A stretch of DNA of 48,491 nt, from NCBI GenBank assembly GCA_966186595.1, contig CBIFWO010000005.1, positions 1-48,491 on the forward strand, in the 5' to 3' direction. This DNA comes from JALRBM01 sp966186595. Lineage in GTDB: Bacteria > Patescibacteriota > Saccharimonadia > Saccharimonadales > Saccharimonadaceae. The notes under the pieces were generated by a model. The model was not told where the DNA came from, made no database searches, and saw nothing but the letters and a program-made list of their open reading frames with translations. Below are positions 28,822 to 36,886 of the stretch, one piece after another. Each line of letters opens with the position of its first letter. The stretch's first letter is position 1. The position numbers were made by a program, and so were the translations under genes.

Positions 28822-29865
28822 TTAGTTCGTTTGACCCTTCACTTCAGGAATAGAAATGTATTCATGGATTTTGTTATCTTTCTTAAGTGTCGTGAGGCGA
28901 TTTTTTAACTCAGTAAGAGGGACTTTCAGGTAAGCATAGTTGACCTGCGTATCTGTCATTTCAAGCAATTTGACGAAATAATAACCGTCTCCCGTTGTTG
29001 TCTTTACTACAGATGATATCTCTCCTGGTTTTAACTTGGCGGCCGCTTGACTAAGACCTCCGTCTCGGTTGGTTTTTGGAACAAATCCAGGAAGAATAAC
29101 TTCAACGGTATCCTTGCCGCCTAGTGTAGCTGCCACTTTATCAAGATCGGGATTCGTCTTTACTAAGGCAGCAGCTTGTTGCTGAATCTTATCGGCTTTT
29201 TTATCAATCGCATAGCCAACATCCTGACGGATCAGTTTGCTTCTAGCATCCTGACGATATTCACTTGGCGTCCAACCTAAGACGTCCAGGGCAGACGCAT
29301 CGTAAGTCTCTTGGGAAATTCGACCATTGGCCGTGTTGCGATCTTCGTCGATCACCTTGTCAACTCGGTCGTTGCTGACAGAAATGCCTAGCTCTCTTGC
29401 CAACTTTGAGGCATAAGCATCGGCAACTACCGTATCCATAGATTTACGCTTGATATAGTCCAATTGACGCTTCCCGTCCTCGCTCTGCAGATTAATCTGC
29501 TCCGTCTGCTGGAGATAATGCGCCGAACTATTAAAGTACATCAAGTAGTCCCCGTAGCGAACCGTCTCCCCATCAACCGACGCAACAGGAAGCGGCAATA
29601 CGCGTGTCACCCGATAGAAAAACGTATTGGTATTCTGGACCAGGTACAATTGCCACCACCCCACTAATACGAGGACAACAATCGCAGCAATGGTGACAAG
29701 GATCGTATTAAATACCAAACGATGACGCGCATATTGCATCGGATACTTGAAACGCCGCCCACCCGCCAGGATACGCTCACGATGTTCGGCAACTGTTTCG
29801 TTAGTAATGCGTGACGGAGCCTCTTGATTGGCAGCTTTACGCTTTCTCAGGGTTAACTTCTTCAT
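28822..29865 (-). CDS. membrane-anchored SurA/PrsA-like foldase
   Basis: 347 residues. Seen: a basic cytoplasmic N-terminus, one transmembrane helix (LVFNTILVTIAAIVVLVLVGWWQ, ~50-72), an extracellular SurA-N-like helical part (VNGE-like start VASVDGETVRYGDYL; helices ~110-215), and a parvulin-like C-terminal region (~220-340: GGLSQAAAKLKPGEIS, GDGYYFVKLLEM). Such proteins fold secreted proteins; the PPIase catalytic residues could not be judged. AAGGAG precedes the ATG. Its first 29 nt overlap the PH-domain gene. Confidence 0.82.
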   Translation of the reverse strand: MKKLTLRKRKAANQEAPSRITNETVAEHRERILAGGRRFKYPMQYARHRLVFNTILVTIAAIVVLVLVGWWQLYLVQNTNTFFYRVTRVLPLPVASVDGETVRYGDYLMYFNSSAHYLQQTEQINLQSEDGKRQLDYIKRKSMDTVVADAYASKLARELGISVSNDRVDKVIDEDRNTANGRISQETYDASALDVLGWTPSEYRQDARSKLIRQDVGYAIDKKADKIQQQAAALVKTNPDLDKVAATLGGKDTVEVILPGFVPKTNRDGGLSQAAAKLKPGEISSVVKTTTGDGYYFVKLLEMTDTQVNYAYLKVPLTELKNRLTTLKKDNKIHEYISIPEVKGQTN

Positions 29866-30391
29866 ACTCTCCTTGTGACGGATCAGCCAAGGCGGCCGTC
29901 ACTGCGTCCTGTAACTTATTATATATCTGGTCTGGATGCTCGACTTTATTAATGACAAGGTCACCAACAAACGTTTGAATAACGATAGTTCCAAAACCAA
30001 GCATCTCACCAGTAAATCCAGGTATATTATAGCTTATGTTTTGAATCTTTGACAACCGGAGTTCAACAACATCCTTACCAAAAAAGCCTCTTTGCGTAAT
30101 CTGTCTGATCCGCTGGTCGGTAACAATGTAAATGGTAAAATACCACATAATAAAGTGGTAACAAAAGAAAAGCAGCCCTATGATAAGCCCTGCGATGGGG
30201 AGTAGGAAAAGTGCGAGGTTATCCTGCCAGATTAGTGGTGGAATGGCACTTATTGCAAATGGAATGAGCAAAAGATAAAAACCTTTCCTCATGGCAATAA
30301 CATGACGCCGGAACACAAAAAGCAGCTCTTCGCCGTCTCGTTGTCCGTCGAAATCAAGCTGGTCGCCATTCTCTATTGCTTTTTTACCCAT
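29837..30391 (-). CDS. bacterial PH-domain (DUF304/bPH2) membrane protein
   Basis: 184 residues from ATG 30391. Seen: FDGQRDGEELLFVFRRHVIAM (a typical bPH2 entry), two transmembrane helices (GFYLLLIPFAISAIPPLIW; LALFLLPIAGLIIGLLFFCYHFI), then a PH-like beta domain (TIYIVTDQRIRQITQRGFFGKDVVELRLSKIQNISY, GFGTIVIQT). The frame runs 26 codons further to a TTG (30469), but the promoter at 30410-30438 lies inside that extension, so 30391 is preferred. The function is unknown; bPH2 proteins are common in monoderm envelopes. Confidence 0.82.
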   Translation of the reverse strand: MGKKAIENGDQLDFDGQRDGEELLFVFRRHVIAMRKGFYLLLIPFAISAIPPLIWQDNLALFLLPIAGLIIGLLFFCYHFIMWYFTIYIVTDQRIRQITQRGFFGKDVVELRLSKIQNISYNIPGFTGEMLGFGTIVIQTFVGDLVINKVEHPDQIYNKLQDAVTAALADPSQGEYEEVNPEKA

Positions 30392-30409
30392 GCTTTTCCA
30401 GTACTTACT

Positions 30410-30438
30410 ATCGTACCCCGGTAACTCATGAGCGTCAA
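30410..30438 (-). promoter_or_regulatory. promoter of the PH-domain/foldase/sod operon
   Basis: On the minus strand TTGACG (30433-30438), 17 nt, TACGAT (30410-30415). Start near 30403, 12 nt before the ATG. Confidence 0.65.
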
Positions 30439-30479
30439 TTCGCTTGACTTTCCAGCTCACCTGAAGCAAGAATTGAATA

Positions 30480-31055
30480 ATGGAAGATACAATTTGCTAT
30501 TTAATTGGTGGGGCACCTCGCACAGGCAAAACAACTCTGGCGAGGCAACTTGCAGCAGAGCATCACACTCAACCTCTCTCAACTGATTCGCTCCTGGTAA
30601 TGTTCAGGAAAATCGTACGACGCGAGGATCATCCTGATCTCTTTTTTATCCAGGGGATGACGGTTGAGGAATTTTATGAAAAGTATGACACACCACAAAA
30701 GGCACTTGAGGCCAGCCTCAAAGCAGGTCGTGACGCAGAAGGTAGTCTGACTGCGCTTCTAGAGTACATCATTCCCTCCTGGAAGGTTGTCGTCATGGAA
30801 GGCGACGTCATCACACCGGAGTATGCACAGCGAATGCGGGAAAAATTTCCAAAGACCGCATTCCATGTCACCTTCTTATATGATGAAGACGGTGAATACA
30901 TTCAAGAGAGAGTCTTTAGAGAAGGCCTATGGAGTCGTACCGTCCCCTATACTGATGCCGTGAAGCCCAAAGAGATCGCATACGCAAAAGCCTATAACCA
31001 ATGGTTTTATGATGAAGCGAGGCGCTATGGGATGGAGATCAAAAAAATAGCGTAA
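30480..31055 (+). CDS. P-loop kinase-like protein
   Basis: 191 residues. Seen: Walker A LIGGAPRTGKTTLARQLA at residues 8-25, a substrate-site-like STDSLL near 35, and a Walker B-like VVVMEGDVITPEY near 100. The fold is that of small nucleoside/2-phosphoglycerate-type kinases; the substrate is not recognised. Divergent from the PH-domain operon; there is no Shine-Dalgarno and the intergenic distance is short. An inverted repeat (AGCGTAA/TTACGCT) spans its stop codon but lacks a T-run. Confidence 0.75.
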   Translation: MEDTICYLIGGAPRTGKTTLARQLAAEHHTQPLSTDSLLVMFRKIVRREDHPDLFFIQGMTVEEFYEKYDTPQKALEASLKAGRDAEGSLTALLEYIIPSWKVVVMEGDVITPEYAQRMREKFPKTAFHVTFLYDEDGEYIQERVFREGLWSRTVPYTDAVKPKEIAYAKAYNQWFYDEARRYGMEIKKIA

Positions 31056-31087
31056 CATCTCAGAATTACGCTATTCAAAATCTCTTC

Positions 31088-31163
31088 TGGTACCCCGGGC
31101 AAGAGTCGAACCTGCAACCTTTTCCTTAGGACGGAACTGCTCTATCCATTGAGCTACCGAGGC
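31088..31163 (-). tRNA. tRNA-Arg(CCT)
   Basis: Acceptor GCCTCGG/CCGGGGT (with G-T wobbles), anticodon loop GTCCTAA (CCT), T-arm GGTTCGACTCT, discriminator A and an encoded CCA. The outermost anticodon-stem pair looks mismatched (G/A). Confidence 0.92.
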
Positions 31164-31173
31164 GTACCAGATT

Positions 31174-31182
31174 ATTGTACCA
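31174..31182 (-). promoter_or_regulatory. tRNA-Arg extended -10 promoter
   Basis: The minus strand reads TGGTACAAT, about 10 nt before tRNA-Arg. Confidence 0.6.
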
Positions 31183-31193
31183 CAGAGGTAGGT

Positions 31194-31817
31194 TTAGTAG
31201 TACTTGGCGTACATCACCCCTTCAGAGCCGAGGTTGTAGGTTGGAATTTCCTCGTCACCAAACCACACCTTGATTTCGGCTTCTGCTTCTGAGGCAATCT
31301 CACTGGCGTGAATGAGGTTGTGAATTGCGCGCATCTCGACGTTCGCCACCGCTGGACTGTCAACAGAATAGTCACCACGAATTGTTCCAACATCAGCCTT
31401 GAATGGCAACGTGTGACCTGCAAGTTTTCGCACCATGTCGATCGCCTGAATACCTTCAACTACCATTGCAACAACAGGGCCAGAGGTCATAAACTCAACG
31501 AGACTCTCGGCAACTCCCTTACCAATCACTGCGGTATCGGTGCTCCCTAAAACTTCCGCTGGATCTGCGTCCAGATTGTCAAATGAGCTAAGGCTCTTCT
31601 CGCCCAGGCGCGCAATCCAAGCATCGTCACTCATTGGATAGTGCGCACGAACTTGATCCTCTGTCGCTGTGAGCATCTTGATCGCAACGATCTTCAGACC
31701 AGCCCTTTCCATGCGCTGAATGATATCACCAATGAGACCGCGCTTCACACCGTCTGGCTTGATCATACAAAATGTGCGCTCAAACTTAATACTGCCTTTG
31801 CCGAATACTTCTGACAT
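31194..31817 (-). CDS. ndk: nucleoside diphosphate kinase, enlarged form
   Basis: 207 residues against ~140 in most bacteria. It transfers the gamma phosphate between NTPs and NDPs through a phospho-His. Seen: FERTFCMIKPDGVKRGLIGDII, the active His in RAIHNLIHASE, and TIRGDYSVDSP before it. The extra length is an insertion near residues 60-95 (DAWIARLGEKSLSSFDNLDA) and a C-terminal extension (VWFGDEEIPTYNLGSEGVMY). AAAGGAG precedes the ATG. It is 22 nt downstream of uppP on the same strand, probably co-transcribed. Confidence 0.93.
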   Translation of the reverse strand: MSEVFGKGSIKFERTFCMIKPDGVKRGLIGDIIQRMERAGLKIVAIKMLTATEDQVRAHYPMSDDAWIARLGEKSLSSFDNLDADPAEVLGSTDTAVIGKGVAESLVEFMTSGPVVAMVVEGIQAIDMVRKLAGHTLPFKADVGTIRGDYSVDSPAVANVEMRAIHNLIHASEIASEAEAEIKVWFGDEEIPTYNLGSEGVMYAKYY

Positions 31818-31839
31818 ATGTTCTCCTTTTAAATCTCTA

Positions 31840-32634
31840 TTATTGTATCAAAAGATACACCGTCAAAATAGAGGCCAGACCCACTCGGTACCATCCAAAC
31901 GCCACGAGGCCATGTTTCGACAAATATCGCATCAGGAATCCGACTGCCAAAATGCCCGCAATGAAGGCAACTGTGTTGCTAAGGACCAACATCGGAAGGT
32001 GGTCCATAAAATATGCCCGATCCCCTTCTTTAACGAAGACTTTTAATGTGACGCCCAACATAATCGGAAGAGAGGCAAGAAAACTATATTCCGCAGCAGA
32101 TGATGGATTAAGCCCGGCTAGCCGTCCGGCAATAATCGTTGATCCAGAACGTGAAACCCCAGGAACCAGTGAGAACATTTGGGCGATACCGATAGCCGTA
32201 GCACGCCATGGACTGAGCTTTTCTCCACTCTTCACGCTGGTTGCGCGCGGAAGTTTCTCTAGAATAATCATGATTATCCCCACCACCGCCAACGCAATAG
32301 TTACAACCACAGTGCTCCCAAAAAATGCAGATGAAGCAATAAAATCAGACAACAAAAAACCCACCGTGCCAGCTGGGATTGCCGTCAGTAGGATGTTTCG
32401 TGCTAGAACAAAATTTTTATTCAAGAAAACAGCCTGTAGAATGCTGAGAATACGACGTCTGAAGTAGACTACCAGTGCCAGGAGCGTCCCGATATTAATG
32501 AACTCAATAAAAAGATGGTCGGATGCGCCCGAAAATAGCTCCTGGAGTACCACTAAATGACCCGAGCTACTCACAGGAATAAATTCGGTCAGCCCCTGAG
32601 TCAGCCCTAGTACTATTGTCTCGAGAATGTTCAT
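31840..32634 (-). CDS. uppP: undecaprenyl-diphosphatase
   Basis: 264 residues from ATG 32634. It recycles undecaprenyl pyrophosphate to the monophosphate carrier of cell-wall synthesis. Seen: the conserved LGLTQGLTEFIPVSSSGHL near the start (Glu-rich motif 1) and the Arg motif SLVPGVSRSGSTIIAGRLAGL, with about eight transmembrane helices. The frame continues eight codons upstream, but TATAAT lies inside that extension 7 nt before ATG 32634, so the mRNA is predicted leaderless. Divergent from xerC. Confidence 0.95.
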   Translation of the reverse strand: MNILETIVLGLTQGLTEFIPVSSSGHLVVLQELFSGASDHLFIEFINIGTLLALVVYFRRRILSILQAVFLNKNFVLARNILLTAIPAGTVGFLLSDFIASSAFFGSTVVVTIALAVVGIIMIILEKLPRATSVKSGEKLSPWRATAIGIAQMFSLVPGVSRSGSTIIAGRLAGLNPSSAAEYSFLASLPIMLGVTLKVFVKEGDRAYFMDHLPMLVLSNTVAFIAGILAVGFLMRYLSKHGLVAFGWYRVGLASILTVYLLIQ

Positions 32635-32641
32635 TCCCTTC

Positions 32642-32670
32642 ATTATACCCATACGCACTAATCTAAGCTA
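32642..32670 (-). promoter_or_regulatory. uppP-ndk promoter, predicted leaderless
   Basis: On the minus strand TAGCTT (32665-32670), 17 nt, TATAAT (32642-32647), then 7 nt to the ATG. Its -35 overlaps the xerC -10 region. Confidence 0.7.
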
Positions 32671-32679
32671 TGCTAATAC
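32669..32679 (+). promoter_or_regulatory. xerC -10 region
   Basis: TATGCT (32669-32674) ends 6 nt before the xerC ATG; TAATAC overlaps it. No Shine-Dalgarno and no good -35. Leaderless start suggested, weak evidence. Confidence 0.4.
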
Positions 32680-32680
32680 T

Positions 32681-33595
32681 ATGTATTTGTCCGAGCTCCT
32701 GCTTGATTACATCGAACACCTCGAGGTAGAGGGTGGTCGTTCTGCCAAAACTGCCGAAAATTATCGACGCTATCTGGAACGGCTCGTAGAATTTACCGGT
32801 GACATCAAGGTAGAAAAAATCACTCCCGAAGTTATCCGAAAATATCGCCTCTGGCTCAATCGCTATAAAAATGACCAAAACGATGAGCTTGCCACGATTA
32901 CCCAGGCCTACCACTTGATTGCGCTTCGCGGATTCCTCACTTACCTCTCTAAGCGCGACATTGCATCACTCAGTCCTGAAAAAATTGAACTTCCTAAGAT
33001 CTCCCGCAAGCAAGTGACGTTCCTCCACTACGATGAGGTTGCCAGACTTCTTGATACTATTCCGCTAGATGACGAAGTCGGGCTCCGCGATCGTGCGCTT
33101 ATTGAACTGCTGTTCTCCAGTGGCCTTCGAGTTTCAGAACTTGTCGCGCTTAACCGCGATCACGTGAACACCAAAAGGCGCGAGTTCATGGTGCGAGGAA
33201 AGGGCCAAAAGGATCGACCTGTGTTCATCGGACAGGCTACCGCCGATCGTGTTGAGGACTACCTTCACTCCAGGCTCGACAATCTTCCGCCCCTTTTCCT
33301 AAGTTATAGTCGCAACAATTCCGCCACAACTAGCGGTGATTTTCGCCGACTTACCGCTCGCAGCATCCAACGCATTGTCACCAAATACGCTCGGCTGGCC
33401 GGTATCACAAAACATGTTAGTCCGCACACCATGCGGCATAGTTTTGCTACCGATCTCCTGATGAACGGTGCAGACCTTCGCAGCGTCCAGTCGATGCTAG
33501 GACACAGCAATATTAGTACGACTCAGGTTTACACCCATGTAACCGACGAACACCTCCGCGAAGTCTACGAAAAATTCCACAGCGACACAGACTAA
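32681..33595 (+). CDS. xerC: tyrosine recombinase XerC/XerD-like
   Basis: 304 residues. It resolves chromosome dimers at dif during division, the default role for a chromosomal Xer in a small genome. Seen: an N-terminal SAM-like domain (LLLDYIEHLEVEGGRSAKTAENYRRYL), then catalytic residues: Arg in FSSGLRVSELV (~150), the Lys region GKGQKDRP, HTMRHSFATDLL (~249), GHSNISTTQVYTHV with the His and the nucleophilic Tyr (~283). The frame runs upstream to 32627, but that extension crosses the promoter; ATG 32681 fits the family. Its 3' end overlaps the minor pilin gene by 4 nt. A single-Xer system cannot be told from XerC or XerD. Confidence 0.9.
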   Translation: MYLSELLLDYIEHLEVEGGRSAKTAENYRRYLERLVEFTGDIKVEKITPEVIRKYRLWLNRYKNDQNDELATITQAYHLIALRGFLTYLSKRDIASLSPEKIELPKISRKQVTFLHYDEVARLLDTIPLDDEVGLRDRALIELLFSSGLRVSELVALNRDHVNTKRREFMVRGKGQKDRPVFIGQATADRVEDYLHSRLDNLPPLFLSYSRNNSATTSGDFRRLTARSIQRIVTKYARLAGITKHVSPHTMRHSFATDLLMNGADLRSVQSMLGHSNISTTQVYTHVTDEHLREVYEKFHSDTD

Positions 33596-34794
33596 GGTGC
33601 GCAGCTTGGTGATTGCTCAAAGTCACCTTCTTGATCTGTTACCATAAAGTTCTTGCAAAGATTCCCCGTAAGATCGACCGCTGCTTCAGGATAGGTAAAA
33701 TCACCCTTGAGCTCAACGCGTGCAAGTACACGACGGAATAAATCATTCGCGCGACCCGTGGAGTCGACCTCAGGCTGCACTTGATTGAACTTTACCGTTT
33801 CAGTTCCGTTCTTTAGCGTTATCTTGTAGTGCGCGCCATTATAAAGAGCGCTCAAACGAAGGAAAGCATTGCGGTTAGCGTTTGATCCATTAATCGGTGC
33901 GGGTAAATGCAGCGTGACAGTACAGGCAAATTCACCATCAACAAAACTTTCATTACATTTCACCGGCTGAGGCGCATTTAATGGGCTGCGGCGAGCGTCC
34001 AGGGCAAAATCCTTATCCGTCAGGCCTGCTGCTGATGGATAGAGGAAGAGTGTGTTTGCGTTACTTCGACCGCCTGATTGGCCATCATCAAAATCAGTGA
34101 GCGGCGAACCGCTTCCAAACTGCATAAACTGCGTCCGCATCAGCGGCGGCGTATTAAATTCCCATTCTGTTCCAACAGGCGGCAAACTTCCTACTTTTGG
34201 TGGATCATTCTTGTATGGAAGTTCAACAGTCATATCGTTAGTATCGGACGATACATCATCCCGACTGAACCAGCGAAGCTCTATTGTATCGAAAGCTCCG
34301 ACCGCCTGAAGAGGAATGACATCCGACTCATTTGTAGCCAGCGTTCCTCTGTAGTCGTCAGTGTTAACTCGAATTTTGACACAAGTATACGCTTGGTCGA
34401 GTTTCGCCGCATTGTCGGTTTCGCTCTGCTGAATGATCGTTTCCTTGTTTGTCTCGCCAACGATTCCTGACTTTGCAAGTGTGTCACAAGATGTTTCAGA
34501 CTGCCCAGCAGATGGGGTCAGCGCATTCGTAACCGCGCCACAGTTTACCGAAGAAGGAGCGGTATTGTTACGACAGGCTTGATCTAAAAGTAAAAGACGC
34601 TTGGCATCCTCCACCCCAGCCTGCGCCGAATCGTAGGCACTTTGCGAAAGGTCGCTCACGGTTGCCTGCTGCTGATCCTTGAGCATTAGCTGAACAAAAC
34701 TCACCGTCACAACTGTCATGAGCAGGGCGGCAAAGATAACAACAAACAACGAGACGGCGCCTGCCTGCATTCCACGTTTTGATATGTCCATCAT
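33592..34794 (-). CDS. PilX-like minor pilus protein
   Basis: 400 residues. The N-terminus has one hydrophobic helix (GAVSLFVVIFAALLMTVVTVSFV, 12-34) followed by SQSAYDSAQAGVEDAKRLL, the arrangement of PilX-type minor pilins. A normal prepilin peptidase site (G before F-T-L-x-E) is not evident. The rest is a Ser/Thr/Asn-rich extracellular domain with several Cys. It begins at an ATGA overlap with the PilW-like gene and is the last gene of the minor pilin set. A pilus-tip or priming role is inferred from context. Confidence 0.72.
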   Translation of the reverse strand: MMDISKRGMQAGAVSLFVVIFAALLMTVVTVSFVQLMLKDQQQATVSDLSQSAYDSAQAGVEDAKRLLLLDQACRNNTAPSSVNCGAVTNALTPSAGQSETSCDTLAKSGIVGETNKETIIQQSETDNAAKLDQAYTCVKIRVNTDDYRGTLATNESDVIPLQAVGAFDTIELRWFSRDDVSSDTNDMTVELPYKNDPPKVGSLPPVGTEWEFNTPPLMRTQFMQFGSGSPLTDFDDGQSGGRSNANTLFLYPSAAGLTDKDFALDARRSPLNAPQPVKCNESFVDGEFACTVTLHLPAPINGSNANRNAFLRLSALYNGAHYKITLKNGTETVKFNQVQPEVDSTGRANDLFRRVLARVELKGDFTYPEAAVDLTGNLCKNFMVTDQEGDFEQSPSCAP

Positions 34795-35507
34795 TCACCT
34801 CCTCCGGATTTGTTACCCGCCCTTGCCACAATATCAAACTGATTTACCGAACAGTACGCCTCATTACCCACACCCTCCGATGGGGGACGACAAGATGTAT
34901 CATTTGTCGTTAGCTGTTCGCGTTCATTCGTCCCGATCGTGAGAGAGATCGCATAGATTGCCTGCCCGATCTCGTCGTCTTTCGCAGTTTGGGCAATGGT
35001 AAACTGATGGATTGCTAGGTCGCGGTCACCGCTTATTAACAGATCCTTTGACTTTGTCTTATCAATCGTTTTCTCGTCATCGTTAACGCAAAGTCCCGCT
35101 CCTGGGTCTTCCACTTTAGTAAATCTTACCTGGGTCCCATCATTATATTCATTATAAATCGCCGGGGCACCCGCACCACCGCGAAGAGCGCTTCCATAAT
35201 TCCAAGCATAGCTATATTGACCAAGGCAAAGTCGCCCTCCCCCATCACGCTTTACGTATTTCGCAGTTGGAACGGTCGCAGATTTTGGCGTCGCATCGAA
35301 TGGAACCGACGATGCAATACTCCGCTGAAGCTCATCAGAAAGTGTGCGTCCCGCTTGATCCACCTCACGAAGCGTGATCCCTTTTGTATAAATTGTACTG
35401 ATTTGAATTGTCGTCAAGGCAATCGCAAGGAGCAACATCGAAATAAACGTCATGGCAAGCATCAGTTCAATCAAGGTAAATCCAGTTGTTTTATTAACGT
35501 GGCTCAT
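34791..35507 (-). CDS. type IV prepilin-like protein (PilW/GspJ type)
   Basis: 238 residues. Prepilin signature TTGFTLIELMLAMTFISMLLLAIA: cleavage after Gly9, Glu at +5 of the mature protein, then the pilin helix. The C-terminal domain is polar with Cys residues that may pair. Size and position after a PilV-like gene suggest the PilW/GspJ class of minor pilin. Overlaps both neighbours by a few nt. Confidence 0.8.
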   Translation of the reverse strand: MSHVNKTTGFTLIELMLAMTFISMLLLAIALTTIQISTIYTKGITLREVDQAGRTLSDELQRSIASSVPFDATPKSATVPTAKYVKRDGGGRLCLGQYSYAWNYGSALRGGAGAPAIYNEYNDGTQVRFTKVEDPGAGLCVNDDEKTIDKTKSKDLLISGDRDLAIHQFTIAQTAKDDEIGQAIYAISLTIGTNEREQLTTNDTSCRPPSEGVGNEAYCSVNQFDIVARAGNKSGGGE

Positions 35508-36114
35508 ATAACCTCACGATCGTCCCAAGCGTCATCGGTGCTGAGTTGCCTGGGCTTTCCCAGCATGCCCGAATATGGAAATCGACAAAACCCGGACCGT
35601 CAGCATTTGTCGACGGAACAGCCTCCACCCAAATTCCATAGGCCTGATTGATGCTTGAATCATTATTGTAAATAATCTGTGCAAAAGGTGGTAAAGAACC
35701 GCCCGCGGGCGCCGTCATCTGCGGAACCGTCGGAGACACTGTTGCCGTGCGCGCGTTCAGCACAAACGGACTTTCCCCTGGCACCGAGGCAGGACAAACA
35801 CCTCCAGAGGCCTCGCCAAATAATGATGCTATTGTCGCCCCTCGATCAACCGTCATCTTAATCCATTCTGCAGCCGTACCGGTCGGTGAAGTTCCTTCGG
35901 GCTGATACGTGGTAACGTAGGCCTGATGAATATACCGAATTGCCTCGGCCTGAGCGTCAATCTGCTGACGGACAAGGCTAATTTCAAGCGCGCGCTGCGC
36001 TGCCGACGTTCCTTGATTCATGATCGTCAGGCTTCCCACTGCCACCATCGCAAAAACAGTAATCGCAAAGAGCACTTCGATGATTGTATCTCCCCGATCT
36101 AACTTTAGTCGCAT
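35494..36114 (-). CDS. type IV prepilin-like protein (PilV/GspI type)
   Basis: 206 residues from ATG 36114 (MRLKLDRGDTIIEVLFAITVF). The leader ends in Gly and the mature part starts DTIIEV, with Asp rather than Phe at +1, unusual but with Glu at +5 retained. The frame extends 37 codons upstream, but that part is the end of the previous gene in another frame. It overlaps the preceding pilin by 10 nt and the following one by 14 nt. Minor pilin role inferred from context. Confidence 0.8.
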   Translation of the reverse strand: MRLKLDRGDTIIEVLFAITVFAMVAVGSLTIMNQGTSAAQRALEISLVRQQIDAQAEAIRYIHQAYVTTYQPEGTSPTGTAAEWIKMTVDRGATIASLFGEASGGVCPASVPGESPFVLNARTATVSPTVPQMTAPAGGSLPPFAQIIYNNDSSINQAYGIWVEAVPSTNADGPGFVDFHIRACWESPGNSAPMTLGTIVRLYEPR

Positions 36115-36848
36115 ACGCTTTCGCTTTCTGGCGGGATTTGAATTGCCCCCTGGCTCGATGCATACGGTGTGATTCTCACCTCCATTCGCTTGCCCATAAA
36201 TGTTCCGGCGTCCGCATTTACACACAGATTTCTCGTCTGATTAAGATTCGTAGCGGCAATCACTTCCTTAATGTTCGTCTTCACCCCTTCAGTTGAGAAA
36301 GTCATTACCGCACCGCTTAGTGGAGAGCGAATCACAAGGATAGACATCGGCATTGGAGTTGTCGTCTTTTGCTTGACCACCTGCGCACCCCAGCTTACTT
36401 CAACTTCTTCCTGATCAATCGGCGAAACCCCTAGCTGGTAATTTGTGAGGAGCTCATCAATATCATTATTCGCCACAAGCGCCCCACTATCGCGATGTCC
36501 TGCGATGTTCGATATCGTTATTTTTGTCCCTAGCTCGTTTATAGTCAGAAACCGTCCAAGCAGCACACAGTCGCTTGTACCCCTGGGTTGACCACCCCCA
36601 GCAGTTTCTTCAGTCACGCCAGCTGCAGCACTGCATGTCCACTGTCCATCTCGACTGTTTACAACATTCGCTGTCTGGCTATATTGCTCTTGGATAAGGG
36701 ATTTGAGCGAATTCACACTATCGCGGTATCGCTGTTGACCGATTGCTATCCCCGATCCAACTAAAATTCCAATCGCTAGAAGCCCCGTGACCCCAAGAAA
36801 AAGCATCACTTCGATAATCGTAAAGCCGTCTTGTCTTTTGATGCCCAT
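36105..36848 (-). CDS. type IV prepilin-like protein (FimT/GspH type)
   Basis: 247 residues from ATG 36848 (MGIKRQDGFTIIEVMLFLGV). Classic prepilin site with Gly8-Phe, then a hydrophobic helix (LLAIGILVGSGIAIG), followed by a Cys-containing globular domain. The frame can be extended by 77 codons, but that overlaps the pilD gene and would place the prepilin motif internally. The extended -10 at 36858 gives a nearly leaderless mRNA. First gene of a four-gene minor pilin unit. Confidence 0.82.
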   Translation of the reverse strand: MGIKRQDGFTIIEVMLFLGVTGLLAIGILVGSGIAIGQQRYRDSVNSLKSLIQEQYSQTANVVNSRDGQWTCSAAAGVTEETAGGGQPRGTSDCVLLGRFLTINELGTKITISNIAGHRDSGALVANNDIDELLTNYQLGVSPIDQEEVEVSWGAQVVKQKTTTPMPMSILVIRSPLSGAVMTFSTEGVKTNIKEVIAATNLNQTRNLCVNADAGTFMGKRMEVRITPYASSQGAIQIPPESESVCD

Positions 36849-36857
36849 GCTGGGCTC

Positions 36858-36866
36858 ATTATACCA
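36858..36866 (-). promoter_or_regulatory. extended -10 promoter of the minor pilin unit
   Basis: The minus strand reads TGGTATAAT, 9 nt before the ATG at 36848. Confidence 0.7.
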
Positions 36867-36886
36867 TAAGCGCTTACATTCAGGTC

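Noticed and set aside
31047..31073. An inverted repeat at the end of the kinase-like gene (AGCGTAA/TTACGCT) as a terminator
   Set aside because: There is no T-run after the stem, so intrinsic termination is not convincing.
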